From NCBI GenBank assembly GCA_003635255.1, contig PYJC01000055.1, positions 1-64,000 of the forward strand: a stretch of 64,000 nt of DNA. The letters run 5' to 3'. Position numbers and translations under genes: made by a program. Source of the stretch: Candidatus Poribacteria bacterium (GTDB taxonomy: Bacteria > Poribacteria > WGA-4E > WGA-3G). Shown piece by piece: positions 17,789 through 28,310 of this stretch (within the stretch, counting starts at the first letter, position 1; every line of letters begins with the position of its first letter). The notes beneath the pieces were generated by a model. That model did not search any database. It saw only the letters and a list, made by a program, of their open reading frames with translations, and was not told where the DNA came from.

Positions 17789-20700
17789 CTACTTAATCAC
17801 TGCGATTTTGCCTATCTTTCTTTCGGTCTCAAATTCGAGTACGTAGATATAGATACCGGTTGATACATCTCCGGTGTTATTGCTTGTAAGCCACCACTCT
17901 TTTCGATTGTGATCTTGCTCGGTAACGTCCAATGCTTCAAGCAATACACCGTTAAGTGTAAAGAGTTGGATGTGTGTGCCAATAGGCAGTTTGTCAAAAG
18001 TAATCACACCCTTATCAGCTGCGTTGGGTCGCACTGGATTTGGATAGACGCGTACCTGTGTTAAATCCGACACTGCTGTTTGTGTAACGCTGCTTGGTAT
18101 TTCAAGCGGCCGCGAGGCACCGCGTATAGGATTTTCATCAATATCAGACACATTAGACACGGCAATTTCATACTGCTCGTTTGTGTCGGTAAGCGGCTGC
18201 CCGAAGTGTTCAAGAAGCCCATCCGTGTCAAATGCCAAAAGTGCGCGTGTCCCCATCCGGTCTCGAATAGCAGATACTGGATTCACCCCATCAATTCGTT
18301 GCGTTTCCCGTAATACATACCGGCTCTCGTCTCCAATACCGAGATTCATCCGTCGGTCAAATGTAACAATTACCCAGAAATTCCCGTGTTCAGAGACTGC
18401 CTTAGGTGTGCCAATTTGTGCCGTATGCATTTCCCCCTCAGGCTCGTGATAGGTCGCTCGGATTAATTGGGGTGGCTCCCTCGGTGTCGCAGCAACAGGC
18501 TCGGTGCGCCGAGTTTCGGTGCCGTTAACATGCTTTGCTGTGACAGTATACCAGTAAGTGTTATCCTTCGTTACATGTCGGTCTAAGAACCTTGTGACAG
18601 TTAGATTTTCCGCTATTTTCTCAAAAGCGTTACGGGCAGGAGCCTCTGTTTTTTCACCCTGTGCGCGATAGACGGTGAAGGGCTGTACTGACTCAAGTGA
18701 TTCCCCGGTCACTTCGTTGTTCTGCTGTGCGTTCCACGTAACTTGCACCGCCTTCTGTGTCAACGGTTTCGCCTCAACGTTCCACGGCGTGATTAAATCA
18801 ATGCCATCTGGATCTGTTGCAAAAATAGATTCAAAACGGTAGATCCCATCCTCAAGGTTGACGTAAAATTCGTCAAACTCGTTTTGATTGAGGTCGGCAG
18901 TGAAGATCGCAGGCGATTTCTCTATTTTTCGGTGCCATAGGGGGCTCAAGGCAGTGCCATCCCACTGTGTTACATAAAGGTTCGGATATGTAGCAATGAT
19001 CAAGTTATTGGAACCGTCCCGATCCAGATCCGCAATAGCGAGACTGTTTGCATTCCGTCGGTGTGGTGCGATTGCCATCGTTGCCTTGCGTTCACCTTCC
19101 GTCAGCATTGTGTAACCCCGCGGTGTATGCGTAAAGACGAAAAATTTCCAGAGCAGAGGTCCTGAAGGGTTATCGGGTAGCGACAGTAAGCCACCAACAA
19201 CAAACTCTGGGCTGCCATCTCCAGTGAGATCGCCTGAAGTTAGTTGGGTAACATTTTCCAGCGGTAGTTGCGTTTGCCATTCAAGTCGGAAAGTATTATT
19301 GGTGGAAGTAGGTTCATAAATGAAAAGATCGCCTTCACTATCCGTTGCGACCCATTCCGTGTTTCCATCCCCATCAAAATCATCAATAGCGAAACGCTGT
19401 GCAAATACGTTGGAACCGAGTGTTTCATTCGTCAAAATGGCTTTCTCGACATGGGTATTCGTAGCATTGTCGTATTCAAAAACCATGAGTCTGTCATTGT
19501 TATTATCGGCACCGATAATCTCTTTCCGCCCATCGCGGTCTAAGTCAGCGATAGTGCCGCCAGAAAGAAACGGCGTTTCCCAAATAATTTGGTGTGGGTA
19601 CCCTTGAGGTGTGTCACTCTCAATGAGAAAAGTTCTCTCATCATCAGTAGCGAGTATTTCGAGCAGACCATCGCCATCTGTGTCATCTACTGCCCACGTA
19701 ACGAATTCTTCGAGGTTAGATAGATTTTCGAGGCTCTCAAGGGTATGTACCAATTCATATCTACCGCTCGGTAAACGTTCATAGATTGCAAGGATAGCAG
19801 CCTGTAACTCGTTGTCAACAGTATCCGATGCTAACGGACTTCCGACGATTTCAGGTTGACCATCGCTGTCAAAGTCTGCGATTACATTTGCGATATGAAG
19901 TGGCGGAATATCAAGGGATTTTTCCGAGAAACTGCCCGGCGAGATGTGTCCACCGACAACATCAATAGTATAGAATGCGCCGTCGTTGTCCTCCCTTGTT
20001 TTGAGGTGAGTCGTATTCTCTGATTCAACGAAAAACTGATAAATCCCGGTTTCAAAACCTAAGGAGAGAGAATGCTCTATCGCAAGATCTGTCGTGGTAA
20101 TAGGTGCGAATGGCGCGAGACTCCCTTTGCGTCGGTAATAGAGGATATTCTGGGTAACATCATCCGTTGCCCAAGTGAAAAGCGTAAGACTCCGTTCGCC
20201 GTAAAACGTTTCGGTTGCGGTGAGAGAGATAACTTGAGGTGGTGATCGGTCTACACTTAAAACGACTTGGTCATGGGTCTGATGCCCGTCTGTCGCGGTT
20301 ACTGTTAAACGGACGGTGTAGATACCCTCTGGCACAGTTGTCGTATCCCAAACAGCCAAGGTTTTAGCGATTTCCTGTGTAACAGTAGGTTCGGTGAAGG
20401 GTATGAATTCGGTAGGGACAGTAGATTCACCATAACTCAACTGCCACGTGTGAAATTTATAGCCACCTGCGGAACCAATGATGGTGATTGAATCCGCGCC
20501 GCCGCTATTGGTTTCAGGGGCGAGGATGCGTGCCTGCAATGCCCCGCTTGCAAAGAGTGCGCGCTCGGCATTGACAGTCCCTGCGCCTACGAATCGTTCG
20601 TCGAGTGCATCACTATCCTCTTGATAGACAGGATCGGTCGTATTAATGAGTATGTGCCGGACTTCTTCATGTGTCAGTGCGGGTCTTTTTGCGAGGAGCA

Positions 20701-21922
20701 AGGCTGCAACACCAGCAACGTGCGGTGCAGCCATAGAAGTGCCGGTGAGGCGTCGATACTGGTTATTAATTTGCGTGCTAAGAATCACGTTGCCTGGGGC
20801 ACCAATGTCTATAGAGGCACCGAAATTGGATTGGTAGAACCGCTGTTGATTCTGTTCGGTAGATGCGACAGCGATGACCTTTCGGTAGGCGGCGGGAAAG
20901 ATGGCAGCGGGTTTCTGAGAATTGCCAGCAGCGGCGACTAATACAACCCCGCGAGCATAAGCGTAATCGATTGCATCCTGAATAACGAAAGAACGGTGCT
21001 CACTGCCCCAACTCATATTAACGACGCTTGCGCCGTTGTCGGCAGCATAGACAATCGCTGATGCGGAGTCATCGTCTTGCAGGCGTGATCTCCCGCCGAG
21101 TGAGAGTCCGGCGCGTATTGCCATGAGCGGACATTCCCACGCGACACCGGCAATGCCGATCCCGTTATCAGGCATGGCACCGGCAATACCTGCGACATGC
21201 GTGCCGTGTCCACTTTCATCAATGGGTTCATTATCACCTTCAATATAATCGCCTTTTGCTTGTAGATTAGGGGCATCGGTAAAATCCCAACCATATATAT
21301 CGTCAGCGTAACCGTTGCCGTCGTCGTCAAGTCCATTTTCTGGGATCTCGCCGGGGTTTATCCACACTTTGGGTGCCAAGTCATCATGTCTATAATCAAT
21401 ACCGGAATCAATGATCGCAATGACAACGCTTCGATCGCCTTTTTCGACTGCCCACGCCTGCGGTAATTTCATTAGCGGGAGACTCCATTGCTCTGGATAT
21501 TTTGGGTCATTCGGGGTGATAGGATTTGCGAGCGTCGGACGGAGATAGTTATATTCGACAGCCTCAATGAGCGGGCTTTGCTCATAAGCAACTTTGAGTG
21601 CTTCGAGTGGTGCGTCGGGAGAAAATCGTAACAGGTAGATACGCTTTAGATTTAGATTGAGCGATGGACGTGCGAGATATGGAAATAGCGGATGTAAGGA
21701 TTCAACTTTGTGCTTTGCGTGGAAAATAGAGATAGATGCATCGGCGTGTAACCGCTCAACCTCCGCCACTGCTTCCGGTGTTAAACGGATTAGCAGTTCG
21801 CCGGGAGTGATATGTGAACGGATATCCGTCAAAGGTGACTCCTCTGCTTTAATCAATGAGAATTGGGAGCAGATTAGCATTAGAAGTAAGATGCCTACTG
21901 GCAAAATCTTAGAGCGTTTCAT
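17789..21922 (-). CDS. S8 subtilisin-like protease with FG-GAP/VCBS-like repeats and C-terminal sorting-like domain
   Basis: AIIDSGIDYRHDDL, SGHGTHVAGIAGA, GTSMAAPHVAGVAALL; repeated D-x-D-x-D-G Ca-binding-like motifs; C-terminus VYPNPVRPN...GIYIYVLEFETERKIGKIAVIK. Confidence 0.9.
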   Translation of the reverse strand: MKRSKILPVGILLLMLICSQFSLIKAEESPLTDIRSHITPGELLIRLTPEAVAEVERLHADASISIFHAKHKVESLHPLFPYLARPSLNLNLKRIYLLRFSPDAPLEALKVAYEQSPLIEAVEYNYLRPTLANPITPNDPKYPEQWSLPLMKLPQAWAVEKGDRSVVIAIIDSGIDYRHDDLAPKVWINPGEIPENGLDDDGNGYADDIYGWDFTDAPNLQAKGDYIEGDNEPIDESGHGTHVAGIAGAMPDNGIGIAGVAWECPLMAIRAGLSLGGRSRLQDDDSASAIVYAADNGASVVNMSWGSEHRSFVIQDAIDYAYARGVVLVAAAGNSQKPAAIFPAAYRKVIAVASTEQNQQRFYQSNFGASIDIGAPGNVILSTQINNQYRRLTGTSMAAPHVAGVAALLLAKRPALTHEEVRHILINTTDPVYQEDSDALDERFVGAGTVNAERALFASGALQARILAPETNSGGADSITIIGSAGGYKFHTWQLSYGESTVPTEFIPFTEPTVTQEIAKTLAVWDTTTVPEGIYTVRLTVTATDGHQTHDQVVLSVDRSPPQVISLTATETFYGERSLTLFTWATDDVTQNILYYRRKGSLAPFAPITTTDLAIEHSLSLGFETGIYQFFVESENTTHLKTREDNDGAFYTIDVVGGHISPGSFSEKSLDIPPLHIANVIADFDSDGQPEIVGSPLASDTVDNELQAAILAIYERLPSGRYELVHTLESLENLSNLEEFVTWAVDDTDGDGLLEILATDDERTFLIESDTPQGYPHQIIWETPFLSGGTIADLDRDGRKEIIGADNNNDRLMVFEYDNATNTHVEKAILTNETLGSNVFAQRFAIDDFDGDGNTEWVATDSEGDLFIYEPTSTNNTFRLEWQTQLPLENVTQLTSGDLTGDGSPEFVVGGLLSLPDNPSGPLLWKFFVFTHTPRGYTMLTEGERKATMAIAPHRRNANSLAIADLDRDGSNNLIIATYPNLYVTQWDGTALSPLWHRKIEKSPAIFTADLNQNEFDEFYVNLEDGIYRFESIFATDPDGIDLITPWNVEAKPLTQKAVQVTWNAQQNNEVTGESLESVQPFTVYRAQGEKTEAPARNAFEKIAENLTVTRFLDRHVTKDNTYWYTVTAKHVNGTETRRTEPVAATPREPPQLIRATYHEPEGEMHTAQIGTPKAVSEHGNFWVIVTFDRRMNLGIGDESRYVLRETQRIDGVNPVSAIRDRMGTRALLAFDTDGLLEHFGQPLTDTNEQYEIAVSNVSDIDENPIRGASRPLEIPSSVTQTAVSDLTQVRVYPNPVRPNAADKGVITFDKLPIGTHIQLFTLNGVLLEALDVTEQDHNRKEWWLTSNNTGDVSTGIYIYVLEFETERKIGKIAVIK

Positions 21923-22249
21923 AATGGCTATTGGCTGTCGGCTATCAGTAGTCGGCTATCAGCAAGAGAGTCTTGTAGTATCCAAGCAAGACGCGCGTGC
22001 CAGATACCGACGGCTGACCCTTCACTTGTCTGAATCAGGATTTACAAGATGATGTGTCTTTTTCATTAACTACCCAGACCAAAATCGGATCTTGTGAACG
22101 AAGAAAAATAACTTATGCCTTGGCGTTAACAAGTTAAATTATTTTAGCATATTGCAAAAGAAAAAAATAGCAAAAGCGGAATTAGGATATCTATCGGTCA
22201 TTAACTGTCTATACACCATAAGTGTCAATTTTAAAAATAATAACTGTCT

Positions 22250-22430
22250 CAGGCCCAGGTCCGGTAGGTTCGGTTTCCTAGAAGAAATACGCAGAAATAC
22301 CCAAGCAAATACCCCCAGCAAAAACACCGAACCGGATACTACGCGGAAACCTTGAAGACTTCAAAGCCCTCTTCAGTCCCGTAGGGTTTATTTGCTTGGG
22401 TGTTTCTTCGTTATGTTTATAGCACCGAAT
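22250..22430. repeat. Dispersed repeat with AGGTTCGGTTTCCTA core
   Basis: Shared segments with 10336-10395 and 61405-61530, including CTCTTCAGTCCCGTAGGGTTTATTTGCTTGGGTGTTTCTTC. Confidence 0.85.
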
Positions 22431-22440
22431 AATAAAAGCA

Positions 22441-22479
22441 AGAGCCTTGCCATCAGCGAGTGGTTGATGACAAGGCTCT
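22441..22479 (-). terminator. Rho-independent-like terminator hairpin downstream of the SBP gene
   Basis: AGAGCCTTG...CATCA...TGATG...CAAGGCTCT perfect outer stem, followed on minus strand by TGCTTTTATTATT. Confidence 0.65.
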
Positions 22480-22503
22480 GGTTATATTTATCCAATGGTG
22501 GAG

Positions 22504-23667
22504 TTATTCAAAGAGCTGAAGTTCACCGTCCTTGACCATAAGGACAATCGGATCATACACTGCTTCACCGTTAGGGTCAAACGAGAAATTTCCTAAAATT
22601 GTGGGGAAATCCATTGTCTGTGCCAGGGCGTCCCGGATCGCGGCGGAATCTGCCGATTGTGCCATTCTGATCGCGTTGGCGAGAATATAGAGGGTCGCAT
22701 ACGACTGCGCCGCCCACGGTTCAACTTTTTCAATCCCGTATTTCGCCTGATACTTCTGGATGAAATCTTGGTTTCCGGGGATGTTAGACAGACTCGTCCA
22801 TCCCGTAAAAGCAATCGCACCCTCAGCGGCAGCACCCGCTTGTTGGATTTCTGCTGAAGTCAAATCGGGAACAATCAGTTGAACGGTGTCAGGGATACCG
22901 AGACTACCCGCTTGAATGATAACCTGTGTCATCTCCACCGACAGCGCAGAGACAAAGAGCGCATCAGGTGCCATGTTCATAATATTGGTCAACTGCTCAG
23001 TAAAATCGGTGTCGCCAGTTTGGAGGGTTTCCTCTGTCAGAATCTCGACACCGCTTGCCTCAAGTGCTTTCTTTAACTCACCGTTACTACTTACCGAGTA
23101 AGTATCAGCGGCATCATATATCAGTGCCACCTTCTCATAACCGAGCTTTCCATGAGTCGCCATCACACCACTCGGATTCATTATATCTACGGCGAGACCG
23201 GTGCGGAAGACATAATCCCCAATTGAACTCAAACCCGCTGCGGACGAAACGGAACTAAAAGCGACGACTCCCGCCTCTTGCGCAATCGGAAAAGCGTCTT
23301 CAAGGTAATCTGAGATAGCGATTCCGATGATGACCGGTACGCCTTGATCAACCAATTGCTGCACGGCTTCGATCGCACCCGCTTCGGAACTCTGATCGTC
23401 CACAGTAACGAACATGAGGTTCGCATCGCTGAGCATATTAATCTCTTCGCGTGCCAACTCAAAGCCGCGTTGCATCGGGAGTCCATACGGTTCGGCATCT
23501 TTCCCTGTCAGAGATACGACCACACCGATGGGAATCTTTCCATCCATCATTTCAGGCATTTCGGTATCAGGTACCATCTTAGCAGCCCTTTCACAACCGG
23601 AAAGCCCGATAGCCAAACCAACAATTGCAAATATAAACGCGAATGTTGCAATTTTTCTTAAAATCAT
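22504..23667 (-). CDS. Branched-chain amino-acid-type ABC transporter substrate-binding lipoprotein (LivK-like)
   Basis: Lipobox LSGC; IPIGVVVSLTGKDAEPYGLPMQRGFELAREEIN; periplasmic binding fold pattern. Confidence 0.9.
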   Translation of the reverse strand: MILRKIATFAFIFAIVGLAIGLSGCERAAKMVPDTEMPEMMDGKIPIGVVVSLTGKDAEPYGLPMQRGFELAREEINMLSDANLMFVTVDDQSSEAGAIEAVQQLVDQGVPVIIGIAISDYLEDAFPIAQEAGVVAFSSVSSAAGLSSIGDYVFRTGLAVDIMNPSGVMATHGKLGYEKVALIYDAADTYSVSSNGELKKALEASGVEILTEETLQTGDTDFTEQLTNIMNMAPDALFVSALSVEMTQVIIQAGSLGIPDTVQLIVPDLTSAEIQQAGAAAEGAIAFTGWTSLSNIPGNQDFIQKYQAKYGIEKVEPWAAQSYATLYILANAIRMAQSADSAAIRDALAQTMDFPTILGNFSFDPNGEAVYDPIVLMVKDGELQLFE

Positions 23668-23711
23668 GTTGAATCCCCTTTATTCTTAACAATCAATAGA
23701 TTGTATAATAA

Positions 23712-23833
23712 TACGACTTACGCAGCGGTTTCAAAATTCCCCGGATCAGGGGAATTTAGGGGGTTAAAAACATTTGAATATCTACTTTTTAGGTGCAAAA
23801 TATCCATTTTTTACTAAATTTGCGTAAGTCCTA
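23712..23833. mobile_element. MITE-like element (TIR TACGACTTACGCA/TGCGTAAGTCCTA)
   Basis: 122 bp, imperfect terminal inverted repeats; second copy at 42922-43046. Confidence 0.6.
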
Positions 23834-24333
23834 AATAATTAACTAATAAGACACCATCAACTGGCACGCCCCCAAAGGGCATCTACCACAGAGGGTCTAT
23901 CCATTTTGATAATTCATTAAAAAAACTCAAAAACTCAGGCAGTGTCAATCGAGAAAATGCCACCACCGCCGACCAGATTTGTTCTCGTCAGTAAAAACGA
24001 ATTTTGTATGAATCCGTTTCAATACGCCAAAATCACTTTGGCGTAAAACATTCTAATACAACCTTCTGGTCTGAAAAACTTAACTATCGCTTATTGTTTC
24101 ATAGTTAGAAACCGTTGTCAAGAAAAAACAGAGGTTTTCAGTTTTCAGGGCATTAGCAGTCAGTAATCAGCAGCATCAAGATTCATCAAATCTTCGGCGC
24201 GGAGCCCCCTGACTTTAGTTAGCGGAGGAAACTATCCTGTTGATATTTTTCAAGGTTATCGGCTATAATAATAGCATAGATATGTTAGCGGGATACTTTC
24301 AAACCCATATCACAGGAAGGACATGGAATTCTA

Positions 24334-25104
24334 ATGGATTTAGGACTCAAAGATAAAGTCGTCGTTGTAACAGGGGCAAGCCGCGGTATCGGACGCGCCA
24401 TCGCACATGGATTCGCAGAAGAGGGCGCGCGCCTCAGCATCTGTGGTAGGACGCAAGACACACTCCAAAGCGTGACGGATGAACTCACCGCGAAAGGCGC
24501 AGAAGTTTTTGCCAAACTGACGGATGTTACAGATACGGAACAGGTTGAAGCATTTATGGCGGAAACGGTAAAAACTTATGGCAGGGTCGATGTCGTTGTG
24601 AACAACGTCGGTGGCAGCCGGTGGACCCCTCTGGAAGATATTTCGGATACCGAGTGGCACGAAATCCTTGATCTGAATTTGGTCTCTGCTGCGCGCGTTA
24701 ACCGACTCGCGATCCCTGAAATGAAAAAGCGGGGCGGCGGTGTGATTCTGATGATAACGTCTATCTACGGTAGGGAAGGCGGTGGACACATTACTTATAA
24801 CGCCGCGAAAGCCGCCGAGATCAGTATGACAAAATCGTTAGCAAAAGAACTCGCACCGGACAATATCCGTGTGAATAGTGTCGCCCCCGGTTCGATTCTG
24901 TTTCCGGGTGGCGGTTGGGCGCGTCGCATCGCGGCGGATCCAGAAGCGATGGAAGCTTTTGTAAAGAGTGATATGCCGCTCGGCAGATTCGGGAAACCGG
25001 AAGAAATCGCGAACGTTGTCGTTTTCCTTGCATCGGAACGCGCAAGCCTTGTAACAGGTGCCTGTGTGAATGTTGATGGATGCCAGTCGCATTCAAATAT
25101 TTGA
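24334..25104 (+). CDS. SDR family oxidoreductase
   Basis: VVVTGASRGIGRAIAHGFAEEGA, NNVGGS, YNAAKAAEISMTKSLAKELAPDNIRVNSVAPG. Confidence 0.93.
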   Translation: MDLGLKDKVVVVTGASRGIGRAIAHGFAEEGARLSICGRTQDTLQSVTDELTAKGAEVFAKLTDVTDTEQVEAFMAETVKTYGRVDVVVNNVGGSRWTPLEDISDTEWHEILDLNLVSAARVNRLAIPEMKKRGGGVILMITSIYGREGGGHITYNAAKAAEISMTKSLAKELAPDNIRVNSVAPGSILFPGGGWARRIAADPEAMEAFVKSDMPLGRFGKPEEIANVVVFLASERASLVTGACVNVDGCQSHSNI

Positions 25105-25201
25105 GGCGATTGGACAAATGATGCGTTGGAACGTCTCCAAAATAGCAGGGTTCAAAATAGATGTGGATCCAATACACAATCTCATCGTAGTTGGAGTTAT
25201 T

Positions 25202-26164
25202 ATGAGACCCTTTTTCAAATTCCTCTGTTTATGCCTGACTTCTCTCCTTCCACTCGCAACAGTACAGGCAGAACTTACCGGAGAAATCATCTTTAGACCC
25301 CCAATTAATGCATTCAACGAACTCTGGGTCACCAATGTGGAGAAAGCGCGCGATGATCGCCCATTCTTTAACCTGAGATATTCGCCAGAAGGCCTCGCCG
25401 TACAAGCAAATGGGAACCTCGTCGTCACGACCACTTTGCACGACCAACTGTCGTTTGGTAACGACATCTATCTTTTTGATAAAAAGGTTGATTTTCCAAA
25501 AGTGCGAGACCTTACACGTCAGCAATTTAGTCTTATTTGGGGTCTCGATATCTCACAAAACGGTGATATCGTCTTCACACACGAGCGAATAGGACCGGCA
25601 CCAGCGACTGGGATATATCTCATTCTAAAACATGAATTAACAAAATTGCGCCCCAAAGTCCAACTGCTAAAAGAAGGTGAGGCATATTCTGTAGAATGGT
25701 CATCGAGCGGAAGACATATCGTGTATGATACCTCCGACGGCGTTTGTATCTTCAATATCTTAACCCAAGAAGTTTTACAAATAAGCAGAGATGGTGCTTA
25801 CCCCGCCTTCTCGCCAGATGGGAGATACCTTGCTTTTACACACAGTCGTTGGGCAAATACGTATAAAATTAGCATTGTCTCGCTTACCGGCCGACCAAAC
25901 TTGAAAACTGTAGAAACGCAGGAAGCCGAGCCTGGCTCTTTCGGGCTCAAATGGTCACCTGATGGACAGTACGTTGTTTACACAATAGAAGTAGATGGGG
26001 TATATCGCAACTTCGCAGCACCTATCAACGGAGGCCCTCATGAAGAATTTCTGGATAAGCATGGGGAAGGCGTGTGGCTATTCGATTGGACCCATACTGA
26101 TGTTCCGTATGCTGTTGAACCCACGAATAAACTTACCACACTCTGGGGGAAATTAAAACAGTGA
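25202..26164 (+). CDS. TolB-like WD40/PD40 beta-propeller protein
   Basis: Signal peptide from MRPFFKFLCL; YPAFSPDGRYLAFTHSR, LKWSPDGQYVVYTIE. Start set at 25202 rather than the ORF start 25070, which overlaps the SDR gene. Confidence 0.8.
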   Translation: MRPFFKFLCLCLTSLLPLATVQAELTGEIIFRPPINAFNELWVTNVEKARDDRPFFNLRYSPEGLAVQANGNLVVTTTLHDQLSFGNDIYLFDKKVDFPKVRDLTRQQFSLIWGLDISQNGDIVFTHERIGPAPATGIYLILKHELTKLRPKVQLLKEGEAYSVEWSSSGRHIVYDTSDGVCIFNILTQEVLQISRDGAYPAFSPDGRYLAFTHSRWANTYKISIVSLTGRPNLKTVETQEAEPGSFGLKWSPDGQYVVYTIEVDGVYRNFAAPINGGPHEEFLDKHGEGVWLFDWTHTDVPYAVEPTNKLTTLWGKLKQ

Positions 26165-26232
26165 AACTTAAATTTTCCTTGTTTATAAATGCCGAAGCAT
26201 GTTAAAATGATACCAGCAAATAATCAAGGAGG

Positions 26233-27549
26233 GTGGAGATGGATACAAAATTGTGGGTTCCTGAATACGATACACCTGAATTATGGCACAAAGAGATCTC
26301 GCGACGCTGTTTCGTTAAGACGGGGGTCAGCAGCTTTTTGGGGCTTATCGCGATGCAGCACTTCGGTTCCAACAGTCTCGCGCAGCTTGAGGATGTCGTG
26401 CCGCGTGCGAAGCACTGTATCGTCCTTTTTATGAGTGGCGGTGCCAGTCAGTTAGATACATTTGACCCCAAACCCGGCACCAAAAATGGGGGTCCCTTCG
26501 CAGTGATCCCGACAAGTGCTAAGGGGATACAGGTGTCTGAGCATCTCCCAAATGTTGCGGAGCAGGCACACCATCTCTCCATTATCCGTTCAATGGTTTC
26601 ACGTGAAGGGAACCATGAACGCGCCCGCTATTTACTCCATACAGGATATGCTCCGGGTGGAGCCGTCAGACATCCGACACTCGGTTCAATCACCTCTTAT
26701 TATCTTGAAGATGAACTTTTAGACCTACCGAGTTGCGTTAACATCAATTCGCCGACCTACTCCGGCGGCTTTCTCGGTGCAACGCACGACCCATTTGTCG
26801 TCAAAGATCCGATGAAACCTGTGGAAGACATCTCTTATCCGCCACAGATGGACACGCACCGTTTTCGCGAACGGCTCAAGATGCTCAGAACGATTGAGAA
26901 GGATTTTATCGCAAAACGGACGGGACGCAGCACGGAAGCACACGAAGCAATTTACAAGAAAGCGGACGAACTCATCAACTCCCCTAAAATAGATGCTTTT
27001 CGGCTTGACGAAGAGCCAATCGCCATCCGCGAAGCGTATGGTATGAATAGATTCGGGCAAGGATGTCTCATGGCACGGCGACTCGTAGAAGCCGGTGTCA
27101 AATTTGTGGAAGTTTCATTGGATGGATGGGATACGCATGAAAACAACTTTGATCGGACAAAGGACCTTCTGGATATGGTGGATCCAGCATACGCGATGCT
27201 TCTGAAGGATCTGTCGGAACGCGATCTCCTTGACGAGACGGTTGTGCTCTGGCTCGGTGAATTCGGACGGACACCGAGAATCAACGAAAACGATGGACGC
27301 GATCATCATACCAACGGTTGGTCGGCTGTCGTCGCAGGTGGTGGCACTCGCGGCGGACAGACAGTCGGTAGCACCAATGAAGATGGAAGCGAGGTTGTCA
27401 GTGGCGCAGTCGGTGTGCCTGACCTTTTCGCATCGCTCTGCTTCGCGTTGGGGATTGATGGGGACAAAGAGAACTACTCCCGTTCCGGTCGACCGATTCG
27501 GGTCGTCAACGACGGGTCGGTGGTAGAGGAGTTATTCAAGGCAATATAG
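26233..27549 (+). CDS. DUF1501 domain-containing protein
   Basis: SRRCFVKTGVSSFLG; FMSGGASQLDTFDPKPG; LGEFGRTPRINENDGRDHH. Confidence 0.92.
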   Translation: MEMDTKLWVPEYDTPELWHKEISRRCFVKTGVSSFLGLIAMQHFGSNSLAQLEDVVPRAKHCIVLFMSGGASQLDTFDPKPGTKNGGPFAVIPTSAKGIQVSEHLPNVAEQAHHLSIIRSMVSREGNHERARYLLHTGYAPGGAVRHPTLGSITSYYLEDELLDLPSCVNINSPTYSGGFLGATHDPFVVKDPMKPVEDISYPPQMDTHRFRERLKMLRTIEKDFIAKRTGRSTEAHEAIYKKADELINSPKIDAFRLDEEPIAIREAYGMNRFGQGCLMARRLVEAGVKFVEVSLDGWDTHENNFDRTKDLLDMVDPAYAMLLKDLSERDLLDETVVLWLGEFGRTPRINENDGRDHHTNGWSAVVAGGGTRGGQTVGSTNEDGSEVVSGAVGVPDLFASLCFALGIDGDKENYSRSGRPIRVVNDGSVVEELFKAI

Positions 27550-27697
27550 TTGTCAGAGGAATGGTTATAAGTTGTAAGTTATAAGTTATAAGTTAGCCTC
27601 TTGTGGCAGGCTATTTTCTTGTGGATACCACAGTTGATGTGAATGCCACAACAAAGTAACTAACAACCAATAACTTATAACCAACAACTAATAAACA

Positions 27698-28285
27698 ATG
27701 AGAGTGATCGCTGGCGCATTCAGAGGCAGACGCTTGATCGCACCGAAAGGCACTCGCGGCGTGCGCCCTACCGCGGATCGAGTTAAAGAATCAGTTTTTA
27801 GTATTGTCCGGGACCAGATAATTGACGCAAATTTTCTCGATCTTTGTGCTGGGACGGGAAGTATCGGCATTGAGGCATTGAGTCGTGGGGCAAAGCATGT
27901 TACCTTTTTAGAACGAGACCCACGGTGTATCCAGATTATAAAACAAAACCTTCGTACGTGTGGGCTTGTCGCTGGACCTCAAGCGAGACACTATCTGCTC
28001 CGTCGCGATGCTGTAAAAGGCATCTCATCTCTCCAGAAACAGGATGCTGCCTTTGAGATTATCTATTTCGATCCGCCCTATGGCACAGATTTAGAGCGTA
28101 TTCCTGAACTATACACCACCTGTTTATTACTGCTTGCTGAGAGCTCGCTGCTTTTCACCGGTGGTATGTTGCTTGTTGAACATGCAAAGCGGTTTGTTGT
28201 GCCTGATATAGTCGGAAATTTGACACAGATCCGACAGGCGGACTATGGGGATACGGTCGTATCGTTTTATCAGAAGCGTTTGTAG
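27698..28285 (+). CDS. rsmD: 16S rRNA (guanine(966)-N(2))-methyltransferase RsmD
   Basis: MRVIAGAFRGRRLIAPKG...RPTADRVKESVFSI, DLCAGTGSIGIEALSRGA, IIYFDPPYG. Confidence 0.95.
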   Translation: MRVIAGAFRGRRLIAPKGTRGVRPTADRVKESVFSIVRDQIIDANFLDLCAGTGSIGIEALSRGAKHVTFLERDPRCIQIIKQNLRTCGLVAGPQARHYLLRRDAVKGISSLQKQDAAFEIIYFDPPYGTDLERIPELYTTCLLLLAESSLLFTGGMLLVEHAKRFVVPDIVGNLTQIRQADYGDTVVSFYQKRL

Positions 28286-28310
28286 ATCTTTAAGTAGTAT
28301 ATTATTGTAA

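Noticed and set aside
22152-22355. ORF 22152-22355
   Set aside because: Mostly dispersed repeat sequence (AGGTTCGGTTTCCTA family); unlikely to be a gene.
24034-24054. ACGCCAAAATCACTTTGGCGT hairpin resembles the intron domain VI hairpin at about 36400 (GCGTCAAAGTGATTTGGCGT)
   Set aside because: Only about 20 nt and no domain V signature nearby, so I cannot support a second intron remnant.
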